Shown here: piece by piece, positions 26,434 to 35,334 of the stretch
Position numbering within the stretch: the stretch's first letter is position 1
Layout of the letters: every line of letters begins with the position of its first letter
DNA from: Pseudomonas sp. RIT623
Lineage (GTDB): Bacteria; Pseudomonadota; Gammaproteobacteria; Pseudomonadales; Pseudomonadaceae
Reading direction: 5' to 3'
Assembly (NCBI RefSeq): GCF_004519305.1
Contig: NZ_SOZA01000012.1
Location: 1-64,000 of the forward strand
DNA: 64,000 bases
The notes under the pieces: generated by a model
Told to the model about the DNA's origin: nothing
The model's input: only the letters and a program-made list of their open reading frames with translations
Database searches by the model: none
Program-made: the position numbers and the translations under genes

Positions 26434-27126
26434 ATGCGCCTCGACCGATTCCTCGGCAACCTGCCCTGCTACAACCGCCAGCAAGTACGCCTGCTGCTAA
26501 TCCAGCGCCGTGCGCGCGTGGACGGTGAGATAGTGACCGACCCACTGCACCCGGTGCGCGAGTTCAGCCGCGTCGAGGTGGACGAACAGGTGCACCAGGC
26601 AGGCCGCCCGACACGCTACCTGATGCTGCACAAGCCCGCCGGTTGTGTCAGCGCCACCCATGATCCGCAACACCGCACGGTGCTCGACCTGCTGCCGGAA
26701 GAGCTGCGCGCGGACCTGCACATCGCCGGGCGCCTGGACTACAACACCACCGGGCTAATGATCCTGACCAACGACGGCCAGTGGTCACGACGCCTGACCC
26801 AGCCGCGCACGAAGTTGCCAAAGGTCTATCGCGTGCACACCGAGGACGAGATCGGCGCGCATTACATCGACAAGTTCCGCGAAGGGTTCTACTTCGCCTT
26901 CGAGGACCTCACCACCTTGCCCGCCCAACTGGACATCCTCGCCCCGCGCGAGGCCAGGCTGGCGATCGTCGAAGGGCGTTATCACCAGGTAAAGCGGATG
27001 TTCGGGTATTTCCAGAACAAGGTGGTGGGCTTGCACCGCGAGCGCATGGGGCCGATCGAGTTGGACCCGACCTTGGCCCCTGGTGAGTTCAGGGCTTTGA
27101 GTTCAGCGGAAATCGCCGCTGTTTGA
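26434..27126 (+). CDS. rsuA: 16S rRNA pseudouridine(516) synthase RsuA
   Basis: Isomerises U516 of 16S rRNA to pseudouridine. The 230-residue protein has an N-terminal S4 RNA-binding domain (MRLDRFLGNLPCYNRQQVRL) and a RsuA/TruB-fold catalytic domain. The catalytic Asp102 lies in AGRLDYNTTGLMILTNDG, at the same position as in E. coli RsuA. I start at MRLDRF because the long open frame upstream overlaps the Cys-rich gene and is not protein-like. It is followed by a REP cluster. Confidence 0.93.
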   Translation: MRLDRFLGNLPCYNRQQVRLLLIQRRARVDGEIVTDPLHPVREFSRVEVDEQVHQAGRPTRYLMLHKPAGCVSATHDPQHRTVLDLLPEELRADLHIAGRLDYNTTGLMILTNDGQWSRRLTQPRTKLPKVYRVHTEDEIGAHYIDKFREGFYFAFEDLTTLPAQLDILAPREARLAIVEGRYHQVKRMFGYFQNKVVGLHRERMGPIELDPTLAPGEFRALSSAEIAAV

Positions 27127-27138
27127 TCCACATCCCCT

Positions 27139-27413
27139 GTAGGAGCCAGCTTGCTGGCGAACCAGACACCAAGGTGAATGGCACCGGCTATGCCGGTGTT
27201 CGCCGGCAAGCCGGCTCCTACGTCGATTGCGCCCCAACACCCGTAGGAGCCAGCCTTGCTGGCGAACCTGGCACCGGCGTGCGGTGTTCGCCGGCAAGCC
27301 GGCTCCTACGTCGATTGCGCCCCCAACACCCGTAGGAGCCAGCCTTGCTGGCGAACCTGGCACCGCGGTGGATGGCACCGGCGGGCCGGTGTTCGCCGGC
27401 ACGCCGGCTCTTG
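27139..27413. repeat. Tandem cluster of three REP pairs
   Basis: Three inverted pairs run head to tail (27139-27222, 27242-27310, 27331-27413). Each starts gtaggagccagc(c)ttgctgg and ends ttcgccggcaagccggctcc. The linker tcgattgcgcc(c)ccaacaccc is repeated between units, giving a period of about 89 bases between the second and third copies. The third copy has diverged at its end (ccggctcttggg). The pattern indicates tandem duplication of a REP pair plus its flank. Confidence 0.85.
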
Positions 27414-27580
27414 GGTGGGCAAGCCCGCTCAGGCGCTCCCTGGCAAAAGATCCTCTGAACGGCACTTGCGCGATCCCGTCGCCGCTGCTTGACTGCTAAC
27501 TCGTCGGTCTGCATGTGACCATTCAGTCACTAACGCAGACCAAGACGCCCTTGCCGGCCACCCAAGGTCTCGATGCCCTG

Positions 27581-27596
27581 GGGCACGGCAATCGCC
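27581..27596 (+). promoter_or_regulatory. Weak sigma-54-like motif upstream of phaG
   Basis: GGGCACGGCAATCGCC keeps the GG and GC dinucleotides at the spacing of a -24/-12 promoter, but the -12 half is poor. It lies about 145 bases before phaG. Apart from the REP cluster and this motif, nothing could be named in the 613 bases between rsuA and phaG. Confidence 0.25.
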
Positions 27597-27739
27597 CGCC
27601 ACAACAATTACCGTCGACAAATGCGTCAAGGATCGACACCAGGGCCCACCGGTTTCTCTTCCAGGCAAATGCCTACCTGTCATAAAGAACGTGCACCCTA
27701 GGTGACGCGAATACCCTTTTTGCGCCAGGAGTCGATGAC

Positions 27740-28624
27740 ATGAGGCCAGAAATCGCTGTACTTGATATCCAAGGGCAGTACCGGGTTTACACGGAGTTGC
27801 ATCGCGCCCAAGGCGCCGAGAAGACCATCATCCTGATCAATGGCTCGCTGGCCACCACGGCGTCGTTCGCACAGACCGTGCGCAACCTGCACCCGCAGTT
27901 CAACGTGGTGCTGTACGACCAGCCGTACGCCGGCAAGTCCAAGCCGCACAACCGCCACGAGCGGCTGCTCAGCAAGGAGACCGAGGCGCACATCCTGCTC
28001 GAGCTGATCGAGCATTTCCGTGCCGACCACATGATGTCGTTCTCCTGGGGCGGTGCCTGCACCCTGCTGGCGCTGGCGCACCAGCCGCGCCTGGTGCAGA
28101 AGGCCATCGTCAGCTCGTTCTCGCCGGTGATCAACGAACCGATGCGCGACTACCTGGAACGTGGCTGCCAGTACCTGGCCGCCTGCGACCGCTACCAGGT
28201 CGGCAACCTGGTCAACGACACTATAGGCAAGCACCTGCCATCGCTGTTCAAGCGCTTCAACTACCGGCATGTCAGCAGCCTCGACAGCCATGAGTACGCG
28301 CAGATGCACTTCCACATCAACCAGGTGCTCGACCACGACCTGGCGCGGGCATTGAAGGCGGCGCGCAACATCGACATCCCGGTGCTGTTCATCAACGGCG
28401 ACCGTGACGAATACACCACAGTCGAAGATGCCCGCCAGTTCAGCCAGCATGTCAGGCGCAGCCAGTTCAGCGTGATCCGCGATGCCGGGCACTTCCTCGA
28501 CATGGAGCACAAGGCCGCCTGCGAGGATACCCGCAGCGCCATGCTCGGCTTCCTCAAGCCGGTCGTGCGCGAACCCCGCCAACGCTACACAGCGGTACCG
28601 GGGCAGCATGCATTGGCGATCTGA
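27740..28624 (+). CDS. phaG: PhaG, (R)-3-hydroxyacyl-ACP transacylase/thioesterase of mcl-PHA synthesis
   Basis: Links fatty-acid synthesis to medium-chain polyhydroxyalkanoate by transferring (R)-3-hydroxyacyl groups from ACP, described as an ACP:CoA transacylase and more recently as a thioesterase. The 294-residue alpha/beta-hydrolase-fold protein closely matches P. putida PhaG as I remember it. The nucleophile is Ser102 in FSWGGA. The HX4D motif is His177 to Asp182, and the acid/base residues are in NGDRDEYT and DAGHFLDME (His251). The start ATG follows AGGAG with 8-base spacing. It is monocistronic, preceded by REP elements and followed by a tRNA gene. RhlA is the nearest alternative, but no rhlB is present. 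Confidence 0.94.
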   Translation: MRPEIAVLDIQGQYRVYTELHRAQGAEKTIILINGSLATTASFAQTVRNLHPQFNVVLYDQPYAGKSKPHNRHERLLSKETEAHILLELIEHFRADHMMSFSWGGACTLLALAHQPRLVQKAIVSSFSPVINEPMRDYLERGCQYLAACDRYQVGNLVNDTIGKHLPSLFKRFNYRHVSSLDSHEYAQMHFHINQVLDHDLARALKAARNIDIPVLFINGDRDEYTTVEDARQFSQHVRRSQFSVIRDAGHFLDMEHKAACEDTRSAMLGFLKPVVREPRQRYTAVPGQHALAI

Positions 28625-28740
28625 GCGCATCGGCGACCTGTAGCCCTCCCCTACCCGCAGGCTATCGGCCGCCGACAGGCTTTTTTATAACCTTGGGCTT
28701 CTAATTGGAGGGGGGTTATGGTAAAAAGTCGAGCGCCGAA

Positions 28741-28814
28741 GCGGGTATAGTTTAGTGGCAAAACGAAAGCTTCCCAAGCTTTAGTTGAGGGTTCGATTCC
28801 CTCTACCCGCTCCA
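28741..28814 (+). tRNA. tRNA-Gly (anticodon CCC)
   Basis: The 74 bases fold as a cloverleaf. The acceptor stem is gcgggta/tacccgc, the D stem gttt/aaac, and the anticodon stem aaagc/gcttt with loop ttcccaa (anticodon ccc). The T arm is gaggg-ttcgatt-ccctc, and cca is encoded at the 3' end. Confidence 0.96.
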
Positions 28815-28870
28815 CTTTCGCTCTGGATACCCGCTGTATCCATCGCGCTTCTGGCAACACCCGAATCCAC

Positions 28871-28911
28871 GCACAAGGCCCGACTGGCGACACGCCAGCC
28901 GGGCCTTGTGC
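28871..28911. terminator. Strong hairpin between tRNA-Gly and cynS
   Basis: A near-perfect 41-base inverted repeat (gcacaaggcccg ... gggccttgtgc, with an inner ctggcg/cgccag stem) sits 9 bases beyond the cynS stop codon. There is no long T-run, so it may act as an mRNA-stabilising or intrinsic stop structure for the cyn operon. Confidence 0.65.
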
Positions 28912-28920
28912 ATTGTGCGA

Positions 28921-29391
28921 TCAGAACGGCTTGGTCGGCAGGTACTTGCCATCCAGGGTGATCACCGCCCGCGAACCGCCTTCAGGGTCCTCGACCTTCT
29001 TCACGTCCAGCTTGAAGTTGATGGCGCTGATGATGCCGTCGCCGAACTTCTCATGCACCAGCACCTTCAGGGTGGTGCCGTACACCTGCAGCATCTCGTA
29101 GAAACGGTAGATGGTCGGATCGGTGGGCACGCGGTTGTCGATGCTGCCGCGCAGCGGGATGGCCTGCAGCAAGGTCACCGCGTCGACATCGAGGCCAAGC
29201 TTGTCGGCGACCGCCTGGGCCGCTTCGCGCGGCAAGGCGTGCTGGCCCAACAGCGCGGCGGTGACGAAGGCCTCGGACAGGCCGGTACCCTCGCTGATCT
29301 GGGCGAACGACAGGTCCTTGCGGGCCTTGGCCAGGAGGATGACGTCGGTCAGGGCGAGACGGGCGTTCTGGCTGACTTGGGACTGGATCAT
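28921..29391 (-). CDS. cynS: Cyanase (cyanate hydratase)
   Basis: Decamer-forming enzyme that reacts cyanate with bicarbonate to give carbamate (then ammonia) and CO2. The 156-residue length is exactly that of E. coli CynS. All three catalytic residues sit at the same numbers: Arg96 and Glu99 in TIYRFYEML, and Ser122 in GIISAINFK. The start MIQSQVSQN is taken because the frame upstream is not family-like. It follows cynT by 31 bases. Confidence 0.97.
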   Translation of the reverse strand: MIQSQVSQNARLALTDVILLAKARKDLSFAQISEGTGLSEAFVTAALLGQHALPREAAQAVADKLGLDVDAVTLLQAIPLRGSIDNRVPTDPTIYRFYEMLQVYGTTLKVLVHEKFGDGIISAINFKLDVKKVEDPEGGSRAVITLDGKYLPTKPF

Positions 29392-29422
29392 GGCATTGCT
29401 CCTAGGGTGGGATGAATCGGTT

Positions 29423-30082
29423 TCAAACCGCACGCGGCAGTTGCGGGGCCAGGGCGCGCACCTCGGGGTGATGCGCCAGGGACAGGAAGTGCCCGCTGGC
29501 GCCATCGAAAGTGTCGATGCGGCCACTGGCGATGTCGTAGACCCAGCCATGCAGCGCCAGCCGCCCCTGCTCCAGGGCCAGGCGTACCGAGGGATGGGTT
29601 TGCAGGTTGGCCAATTGGGCGATCACGTTCTCGCGCACCATCGACTCGACCTTGGCCGCCGCGCTGGCATGGCGCCGGGCATCGTTGACCACCCGGGCCG
29701 ACTCGGCGTAGCGCAGCCAGCCGGCCACTGCGGGCATGTGCTCGAGGCAAGCGCAGTTGGCGATGGCGCTCATGGCGCCACAGTCCGAATGGCCGCAAAT
29801 GACGATGTCGCTGACCTGCAGCGCGGCAACTGCGTATTCCACCGAGGCCGACACGCCGCCCGGCTCCGGCCCGTACGAGGGCACGATGTTGCCGGCGTTG
29901 CGGATGACGAACAGCTCGCCCGGTTCGCGCTGGGTGACCAGCTCCGGCACCAGCCGGCTGTCCGAGCAAGAGATGAACAGAGCCCGCGGCTGTTGCCCGC
30001 AGGCCAGGTCGCGGAACAGCCCGGCGCGTTCGGGGAACGCGTCGCGCTGGAACTTCAGGAAGCCGTCGATGATGTCCTGCAT
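29423..30082 (-). CDS. cynT: Beta-class carbonic anhydrase CynT
   Basis: Rehydrates the CO2 released by cyanase so that bicarbonate, a cyanase co-substrate, is not lost from the cell. The 219-residue protein shows the zinc ligands Cys39 and Asp41 in SCSDSR, and His98 and Cys101 in CGHSDCGAM. The start [19 protein letters not shown] matches the family. It is the first gene of the cynTS operon and is divergent from cynR. Confidence 0.95.
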   Translation of the reverse strand: MQDIIDGFLKFQRDAFPERAGLFRDLACGQQPRALFISCSDSRLVPELVTQREPGELFVIRNAGNIVPSYGPEPGGVSASVEYAVAALQVSDIVICGHSDCGAMSAIANCACLEHMPAVAGWLRYAESARVVNDARRHASAAAKVESMVRENVIAQLANLQTHPSVRLALEQGRLALHGWVYDIASGRIDTFDGASGHFLSLAHHPEVRALAPQLPRAV

Positions 30083-30134
30083 GGTGCAAACCTCTAGCTC
30101 GCGTGGCGATGGAGCAGAGGTTAGACAGCGGTTC

Positions 30135-30185
30135 GCATAAGGTAAAAGTCTCATTTATTATGATGAACATCGGATTATCTTATGC
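30135..30185. promoter_or_regulatory. Probable CynR operator in the cynT-cynR divergent region
   Basis: The 11-base arms gcataaggtaa (30135-30145) and ttatcttatgc (30175-30185) mirror each other with one mismatch, 40 bases apart centre to centre. LysR-family regulators usually contact such spaced dyads. The AT-rich spacer would hold the overlapping promoters. Confidence 0.55.
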
Positions 30186-30194
30186 AGGTAAACC

Positions 30195-31079
30195 ATGCTC
30201 GCCCGTCATGTCCATTACTTCCTGGCCGTCGCTGAACACCACAGCTTCACCCGCGCCGCTGCCGCGCTGCATGTCTCGCAACCGGCGTTGTCGCAGCAGG
30301 TTCGGCAACTGGAGGACAGCCTCGGCGCGCAGCTGTTCGACCGCTCCGGACGCAGCACCCGCCTGACCGATGCCGGCGAGGTCTACCTGCGCCACGCCCG
30401 CGCCGCGCTGCAGGCGCTGCAACAGGGGCAGCGCGCCCTGCACGATGTGGCCGACCTGAGCGAAGGCCTGTTGCGCCTGGCGGTAACGCCGACCTTCACC
30501 GCCTACCTGGTCGGGCCGCTGGTCGAAGCCTTCCACCGCCGTTACCCGAATATTCGCCTGAGCGTGCGCGAACTGTCCCAGGAGCAGATGGAAGCGCTGC
30601 TGCTGGCCGATGAACTGGATGTCGGTATCGCCTTCGAGCAGGCCAATGCCCAAGATATCGAGGCGCGTCCGTTGCTGGTGGAAACCCTGGCCTTGGTGGT
30701 CGGTGACGGCCATCCGCTGGCCCAGCAGGCCACGATCAATGCGCAGGCACTGGGGAGGGAATCGCTGATCCTGCTTGCCAGCGAGTTCGCCACCCGCGAG
30801 CAGATCGACCGTTACTGCCGCCAACATGCCATCCAGCCGCGCATCCTGATGGAAGCCAACGCCATCAGTGCCGTGCTCGAGGTGGTGCGTCGCACATCGC
30901 TGTCGACCTTGCTGCCGGCCGCCATCGCCAGCGAAGCTGATGGCCTCAGCGCCCTGGCCCTGGAGCCCTGGCCTCTTGAGCGCACCGCCGCGCTGCTGCA
31001 ACGCCGAGGTAGCTACCAGAGCGCCGCCGCGCGTGCGTTCATCGAGGTAGCGAACGAGCTGGCAAGACCGGCGCCTTAG
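30195..31079 (+). CDS. cynR: CynR, LysR-family activator of the cyn operon
   Basis: LysR-type regulator, 294 residues. The N-terminal winged helix-turn-helix reads [27 protein letters not shown] (described here in part: [19 protein letters not shown], about residues 22-40). The substrate-binding domain follows. It is divergent from cynT with a dyad in the shared promoter region, and cyanate is the expected inducer by analogy with E. coli. The usual third gene, the transporter cynX, is not found beside the operon. Confidence 0.92.
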   Translation: MLARHVHYFLAVAEHHSFTRAAAALHVSQPALSQQVRQLEDSLGAQLFDRSGRSTRLTDAGEVYLRHARAALQALQQGQRALHDVADLSEGLLRLAVTPTFTAYLVGPLVEAFHRRYPNIRLSVRELSQEQMEALLLADELDVGIAFEQANAQDIEARPLLVETLALVVGDGHPLAQQATINAQALGRESLILLASEFATREQIDRYCRQHAIQPRILMEANAISAVLEVVRRTSLSTLLPAAIASEADGLSALALEPWPLERTAALLQRRGSYQSAAARAFIEVANELARPAP

Positions 31080-31089
31080 CAAACACTGG

Positions 31090-31138
31090 GCGGGCTTGCC
31101 TTGCGATGCCGGCGCCCCCCCTCGCGGGTCAAGCCCGC
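31090..31138. repeat. Inverted repeat after cynR
   Basis: The perfect 9-base arms gcgggcttg and caagcccgc are separated by 31 bases. The element lies just after the cynR stop and may be a terminator-like or REP-like element. Confidence 0.5.
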
Positions 31139-31264
31139 TCCCACGACCGTTCATTGACCTGGCCCATAGCCATCTCGCATGGCCTGCAGCAGAATCGACT
31201 TGCACGCGCAGCGACTCTCGGCGCATACACCTAAGCTCGCAGAGACATTTCCAAAGGACGGCAC

Positions 31265-32965
31265 ATGTTTCTTTACCGCTGGCTACCGGGCCTGGCCAAC
31301 CTGCTGCACTACCGCCGCGAGTGGTTCCACGCCGACCTGCAAGCCGGGCTGTCAGTGGCCGCGATCCAGATCCCGATTGCCATCGCCTATGCGCAAATCG
31401 TTGGCCTGCCTCCCCAATACGGCCTGTACGCCTGCGTGCTGCCGATGATGGTCTACGCCCTGATCGGCAGCTCGCGCCAACTGATGGTCGGCCCCGATGC
31501 CGCCACCTGCGCCATGATCGGCGGCGCCGTGGCGCCGCTGGCCATGGGCGACCCGCAGCGCATCGCCGAACTGTCGGTGATCGTCACCGTGCTGGTGGGC
31601 GCGATGCTGATCGGCGCTGGGGTGGCACGGGCCGGTTTCATCGCCAGTTTCTTCTCGCGACCGATCCTCATCGGCTACCTCAACGGCATCGGCCTGAGCC
31701 TGATCGCCGGGCAGTTGTCGAAGGTGGTGGGGTTCAAGATCGAAGGCGATGGTTTCATCCTCAGCCTGATCAACTTCTTCCAGCGCCTGGGCGAGATCCA
31801 CTGGCTGAGCCTGGCCATCGGCCTGGCTGGGCTGGGCCTGCTGATCTGGCTGCCGCGGCGCTACCCGCGCTTGCCGGCGGCACTGGTGACCGTGGTGGTC
31901 TTCACCGCCCTGGCCGGGCTGTTCAGCCTGGATCGCTTCGGGGTGGCGATCCTTGGCCCGGTGCCGGCCGGCATCCCCGAGCTGGCCTGGCCGCAGAGCA
32001 ACCTGGCGGAAACCAAGAGCCTGCTGCGCGACGCCCTGGGTATCGCCACCATCAGTTTCTGCAGCGCCATGCTCACCGCCCGCAGTTTCGCCGCCCGCCA
32101 TGGCTACGCGATCAACGCCAACCATGAGTTCGTCGCCCTGGGCGTGAGCAACCTGGCCGCCGGCATCTCCCAGGGCTTTGCCATCAGCGGCGCCGACTCA
32201 CGCACCGCGGTCAACGACATGGTCGGTGGCAAAAGCCAGCTGGTAGGCATCATCGCCGCGCTGGTGATCGCCTTGATCCTGCTGTTCTTCACCGCGCCCA
32301 TGGCCTGGATCCCCCAGGCCGCGCTGGGTGCCGTGCTGCTGATGGCCGGCTGGGGGCTGATCGACGTCAAGTCGCTCAGGAGCATCCGCACCCTCAGCCG
32401 CTTCGAGTTCTGGCTGTGCCTGCTGACCACCGTCGGCGTGCTCGGCCTGGGCGTGCTGCCGGGCATCGTGTTCGCCGTGACCCTGGCCATCCTGCGCCTG
32501 CTGTACAGCATCTACCAGCCCACCGACGCGGTGCTCGGCTGGATGCCGGGCGTCGAGGGCCAGGTCGACGTGCGCCAGCACAAGGAGGCGCGCACCGTGC
32601 CGGGGCTGCTGGTATACCGCTTCGACGACGCGATCCTGTTCTTCAACGCCGACTACTTCAAGATGCGCCTGCTCGACGCCGTGCAGGGCAGCGAGCAGAC
32701 CCAGGTGGTGCTGTTCGACGCCGAGGCGGTGACCAGCATAGATGTCAGTGGCATCGCCGCCCTGCGCGAGGTACGCGACACCCTGGCCGCCCAGGGCATC
32801 CACTTCGCCATCGCCCGCGCCCGTGGCACCTTCCTGCGCATGCTGGTGCGCTCGGGCATGGCCCGGGAACTGGAGGACAAGCTGCTGTTCGGCTCGGTAC
32901 GCGCGGGGATTCGGGCGTATCGGGTATGGCGCAACAGGAGCCGCCAGGCGCTGAAAGAGCAGTAA
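31265..32965 (+). CDS. SulP (SLC26) family anion transporter with STAS domain
   Basis: Inner-membrane anion transporter of 566 residues. The N-terminal 430 residues hold about 12-14 membrane segments, including the SulP signature region IAYAQIVGLPPQYGLYACVLP. The C-terminal cytoplasmic STAS domain (about 440-550) carries VVLFDAEAVTSIDVSGIAAL. The family moves sulfate, bicarbonate or dicarboxylates. Sequence alone does not fix the substrate. Position beside the cynTS/cynR locus makes bicarbonate or cyanate-related transport a possibility, but it has its own upstream region of 185 bases. Confidence 0.88.
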   Translation: MFLYRWLPGLANLLHYRREWFHADLQAGLSVAAIQIPIAIAYAQIVGLPPQYGLYACVLPMMVYALIGSSRQLMVGPDAATCAMIGGAVAPLAMGDPQRIAELSVIVTVLVGAMLIGAGVARAGFIASFFSRPILIGYLNGIGLSLIAGQLSKVVGFKIEGDGFILSLINFFQRLGEIHWLSLAIGLAGLGLLIWLPRRYPRLPAALVTVVVFTALAGLFSLDRFGVAILGPVPAGIPELAWPQSNLAETKSLLRDALGIATISFCSAMLTARSFAARHGYAINANHEFVALGVSNLAAGISQGFAISGADSRTAVNDMVGGKSQLVGIIAALVIALILLFFTAPMAWIPQAALGAVLLMAGWGLIDVKSLRSIRTLSRFEFWLCLLTTVGVLGLGVLPGIVFAVTLAILRLLYSIYQPTDAVLGWMPGVEGQVDVRQHKEARTVPGLLVYRFDDAILFFNADYFKMRLLDAVQGSEQTQVVLFDAEAVTSIDVSGIAALREVRDTLAAQGIHFAIARARGTFLRMLVRSGMARELEDKLLFGSVRAGIRAYRVWRNRSRQALKEQ

Positions 32966-33078
32966 AGGAAAGGGACTACGCCGTCTGTTGAGGCGAATGA
33001 CACCACCGGCAGAAGCCCTGTAGGTAGCCTGGGGGCTCATTTTCCTCCGTAGCGTCGCCCCGACGAAATGCTACGCCA

Positions 33079-33416
33079 ATGGCGTATACAGTGCTCTGCT
33101 CTTCACCGAAACGGCCATCTTCACCAAGCGCGTCCAGGAACTGCTCGACGATGAGAGCTACCGGTTGCTGCAGGTCCGTCTGCTGATATGCCCCGATGCA
33201 GGCGATACGATCGAAGGCACGGGTGGCCTGCGCAAGATCCGCGTCGCCGCAAAGGGGCACGGCAAACGGGGTGGAGCCAGGGTGATCTATTACCACTTCG
33301 TATCCGCATCGCAAATTGCAATGCTCTACATCTACCCCAAGAACGAACTACCCGACCTCAATGCCGAGCAACGCAAAGCACTGAAAGCCGTCATCGAACA
33401 CTGGAGCCAACCATGA
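33079..33416 (+). pseudogene. RelE/HigB-type toxin gene disrupted by a 5-bp tandem duplication
   Basis: From 33099 onward, one frame reads as a RelE-type mRNA interferase (FTETAIFTKRVQELLDDESY, then GTGGLRKIRVAAKGHGKRGG and IYYHFV) down to the stop at 33416. That frame has no ATG or GTG start. An ATG at 33079 lies in another frame. Between them the 5-mer gctct occurs twice in tandem (33093-33102). Removing one copy joins the two frames as MAYTVLFTETAIF, a typical start for this family. The gene therefore appears to be inactivated by a small duplication, unless a shorter product starts at TTG 33165. The antitoxin gene overlaps its stop codon by ATGA. Confidence 0.8.
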
Positions 33417-33700
33417 ATCGCTTCTTCGACGAACTGATGCAAAGCGTGGAGCAGATGGACGCCATCGTCCATGGCCGGCGCCAACCCGACCGCCAGTTCG
33501 AGATCGACGCCCTGCAGGTCAAAAATATCCGCAAGGCGACCGGGTTGTCCCAGACGCGCTTTGCCGAAATGATCGATGTGCAGGTAGCGACCCTACGTAA
33601 TTGGGAACAGGGGCGCCGGGAGCCTACCGGGCCGGCCAAGGCGTTGCTGCGGGCTATCCACAACGACCCCGAACACGTCCTGAAAGCACTCGCCCACTGA
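33413..33700 (+). CDS. HigA/NadS-type XRE antitoxin
   Basis: A 95-residue DNA-binding protein. The Cro/C1-type helix-turn-helix spans about residues 39-75 (IRKATGLSQTRFAEMIDV, VATLRNWEQGRREPTG). The N-terminal MNRFFDELMQSVEQM segment is typical of antitoxins paired with RelE-like toxins. It overlaps the toxin stop codon by ATGA and remains intact. It would normally neutralise the toxin and autorepress the pair. It faces the convergent esterase gene. Confidence 0.87.
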   Translation: MNRFFDELMQSVEQMDAIVHGRRQPDRQFEIDALQVKNIRKATGLSQTRFAEMIDVQVATLRNWEQGRREPTGPAKALLRAIHNDPEHVLKALAH

Positions 33701-33725
33701 TCCACGCGTCACATCACCAGGCGCC

Positions 33726-35327
33726 TCAGCCCTGCGGCACGCAGGCCTGCGCAACCGCCTGGGTCCCCCGGCCAAGCAAGCTGATCAGCCCACAGGGCAG
33801 GCTGCCGCGCCATTGCAGGTAATCATGCCCCGCCGGGAACTCCACCTGCTCCACGGGGTAGCCCTTGGCCAACAGCACATCGCGCAGGTGGCGGTTGGTA
33901 TCAACGATCTTCGGCCCTTCGAACAAACCGGATTGCAGATAGAACCGCAGCGGCTGGCGTGGGGCCTTGACGTACTCGCGGGTCAACCAGCCGGGTTCCC
34001 CACCAGTCAGCGGCCACCAGTACGAGCCGGACATGCTCAGCACATTGCCGAACAGTTCAGGGTGCTTGAGGCCCAGGTAGGCCGATGCCAAGCCACCGTA
34101 GCTGGAGCCTGCCACCACCGTGCGCGCAGCCGGCGCCGCAAGGCCCTGGCCAGCGGCCCAGGGCATCAGCTCCTCGGCCATGAAGCGGGCGAATAGCGGG
34201 TTGGGCGGCAGTTCGCGCTCACGGCTGGCCCCACTGGGGTTGGCAATGATGATTGCCGCGGTGGGCGGCATCAGGCCATCGGCGATCAGGTTGTCGAGAA
34301 TCGTCGGCGTGGGCACCTGGCGGGTATAGGCATGGGCATCGAACAGCACCAGCAGTGCCTGATCGGCCTTGCCGGTGCGCCAGCCGGCCGGGCGGTAGAA
34401 GTAGATGTCCCGTTCATTGCCCAATAGCGCACTGGCCAGGCGTTTGCGCTCGATGCTGCCCCGCGCCACCCCGGCGCGGCGTGCAACCCATGGTTGCGGC
34501 GCGGCATCCGGCAACTCCAGGCGCGAGCGCGACAACCACGGATCACCGCTGGCATCGGCGAAGCCGTTCGGGTTGAGCGGGTCGCGGCGTGTGGTGGCCA
34601 GGATCATCCGGCGGTCATCCGAGGCCGGCACGTCAGGCGCCATCTGGTAGCTGAAGCGGCTGCTCGCCGGTATCTCGAAGCTGCGGTACCAGACATCGCT
34701 CTGGGCAAGTCGCAGCAGCGCTTCATGGTTACCCGTGGGCGCCCCGAACACCCGCACATTTTCCCGCGCGCCACGCCAGAGGAAGGTCACCAGACGCAGC
34801 CCTGGTTGCCTGGGCACAATCTCGACCATCGGCGTGCCGGCCTCGGCCCGTGCCTTCCAGAACGCCTCGGTGCCTGCGCCCGATGCCAGTTGTCGCGCCA
34901 GTGCCCGCAATGCCGGGCTGCGCAATGGCTCGGCTGGGCGAGCTTGTTCGGCCTGCGGCACGACGTGCTCCAGGCGCAATGCGAAGCGCGCCTGTGGACG
35001 TGTCGGTAGCGGCTCGGCACGCACGGCAAAATCCCCGGTTCGATCAGCGACGAACAGGAAGTCGCGGGGCTGATCCATGCCGTCGATCAACAAGCGCAGA
35101 GGATTACCCCTGGCATCGAGCAGGCGCAGGCTGATATCGCCATCCACCTTGCCGCGAACCAGGTCGCCCGCCTGGAGGGGCAGGTGCCAGGCGGGTCGAC
35201 TGGCGTCACTGACCTGGCCTTCGACCGCTTGCCCGACCGTCAAGGTGCTGCTGGCGCCAGCCAAGGCCGGGCTCGAGCCCCAGGCAACCAGGGCCAATAC
35301 ACTGCAATAGCGCTTGAGTGTTCGCAT
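33726..35327 (-). CDS. Periplasmic esterase, enterochelin esterase (Fes/IroE/PfeE-like)
   Basis: Alpha/beta-hydrolase of 533 residues with a signal peptide (MRTLKRYCSVLALVAWGSS, cleavage near ALA), so it acts in the periplasm. An N-terminal beta-rich domain like that of Fes (about 30-260) precedes the esterase domain. There the nucleophile Ser lies in VVAGSSYGGLAS and the His in FPAGHDYLQW. It starts 7 bases after the TonB receptor stop, so it belongs to the same operon. It probably hydrolyses a catecholate (enterobactin-type) siderophore that enters through that receptor. The GTG two codons upstream is a less likely start. Confidence 0.85.
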   Translation of the reverse strand: MRTLKRYCSVLALVAWGSSPALAGASSTLTVGQAVEGQVSDASRPAWHLPLQAGDLVRGKVDGDISLRLLDARGNPLRLLIDGMDQPRDFLFVADRTGDFAVRAEPLPTRPQARFALRLEHVVPQAEQARPAEPLRSPALRALARQLASGAGTEAFWKARAEAGTPMVEIVPRQPGLRLVTFLWRGARENVRVFGAPTGNHEALLRLAQSDVWYRSFEIPASSRFSYQMAPDVPASDDRRMILATTRRDPLNPNGFADASGDPWLSRSRLELPDAAPQPWVARRAGVARGSIERKRLASALLGNERDIYFYRPAGWRTGKADQALLVLFDAHAYTRQVPTPTILDNLIADGLMPPTAAIIIANPSGASRERELPPNPLFARFMAEELMPWAAGQGLAAPAARTVVAGSSYGGLASAYLGLKHPELFGNVLSMSGSYWWPLTGGEPGWLTREYVKAPRQPLRFYLQSGLFEGPKIVDTNRHLRDVLLAKGYPVEQVEFPAGHDYLQWRGSLPCGLISLLGRGTQAVAQACVPQG

Positions 35328-35334
35328 GCTCACC

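Noticed and set aside
27139..27413. Possible CRISPR array from regularly spaced repeats before phaG
   Set aside because: Repeats are long inverted pairs with near-identical linkers rather than short direct repeats with unique spacers, and no cas genes are near.
28625..28740. Terminator between phaG and tRNA-Gly
   Set aside because: A T-run exists near 28681, but the preceding dyad (tcggc-c-gccga) has too short a loop for a stable hairpin.
33188..33700. 170-codon frame fusing antisense-like toxin sequence to the XRE antitoxin
   Set aside because: Only the part from 33413 onward is protein-like. The upstream part is the toxin gene read in another frame.
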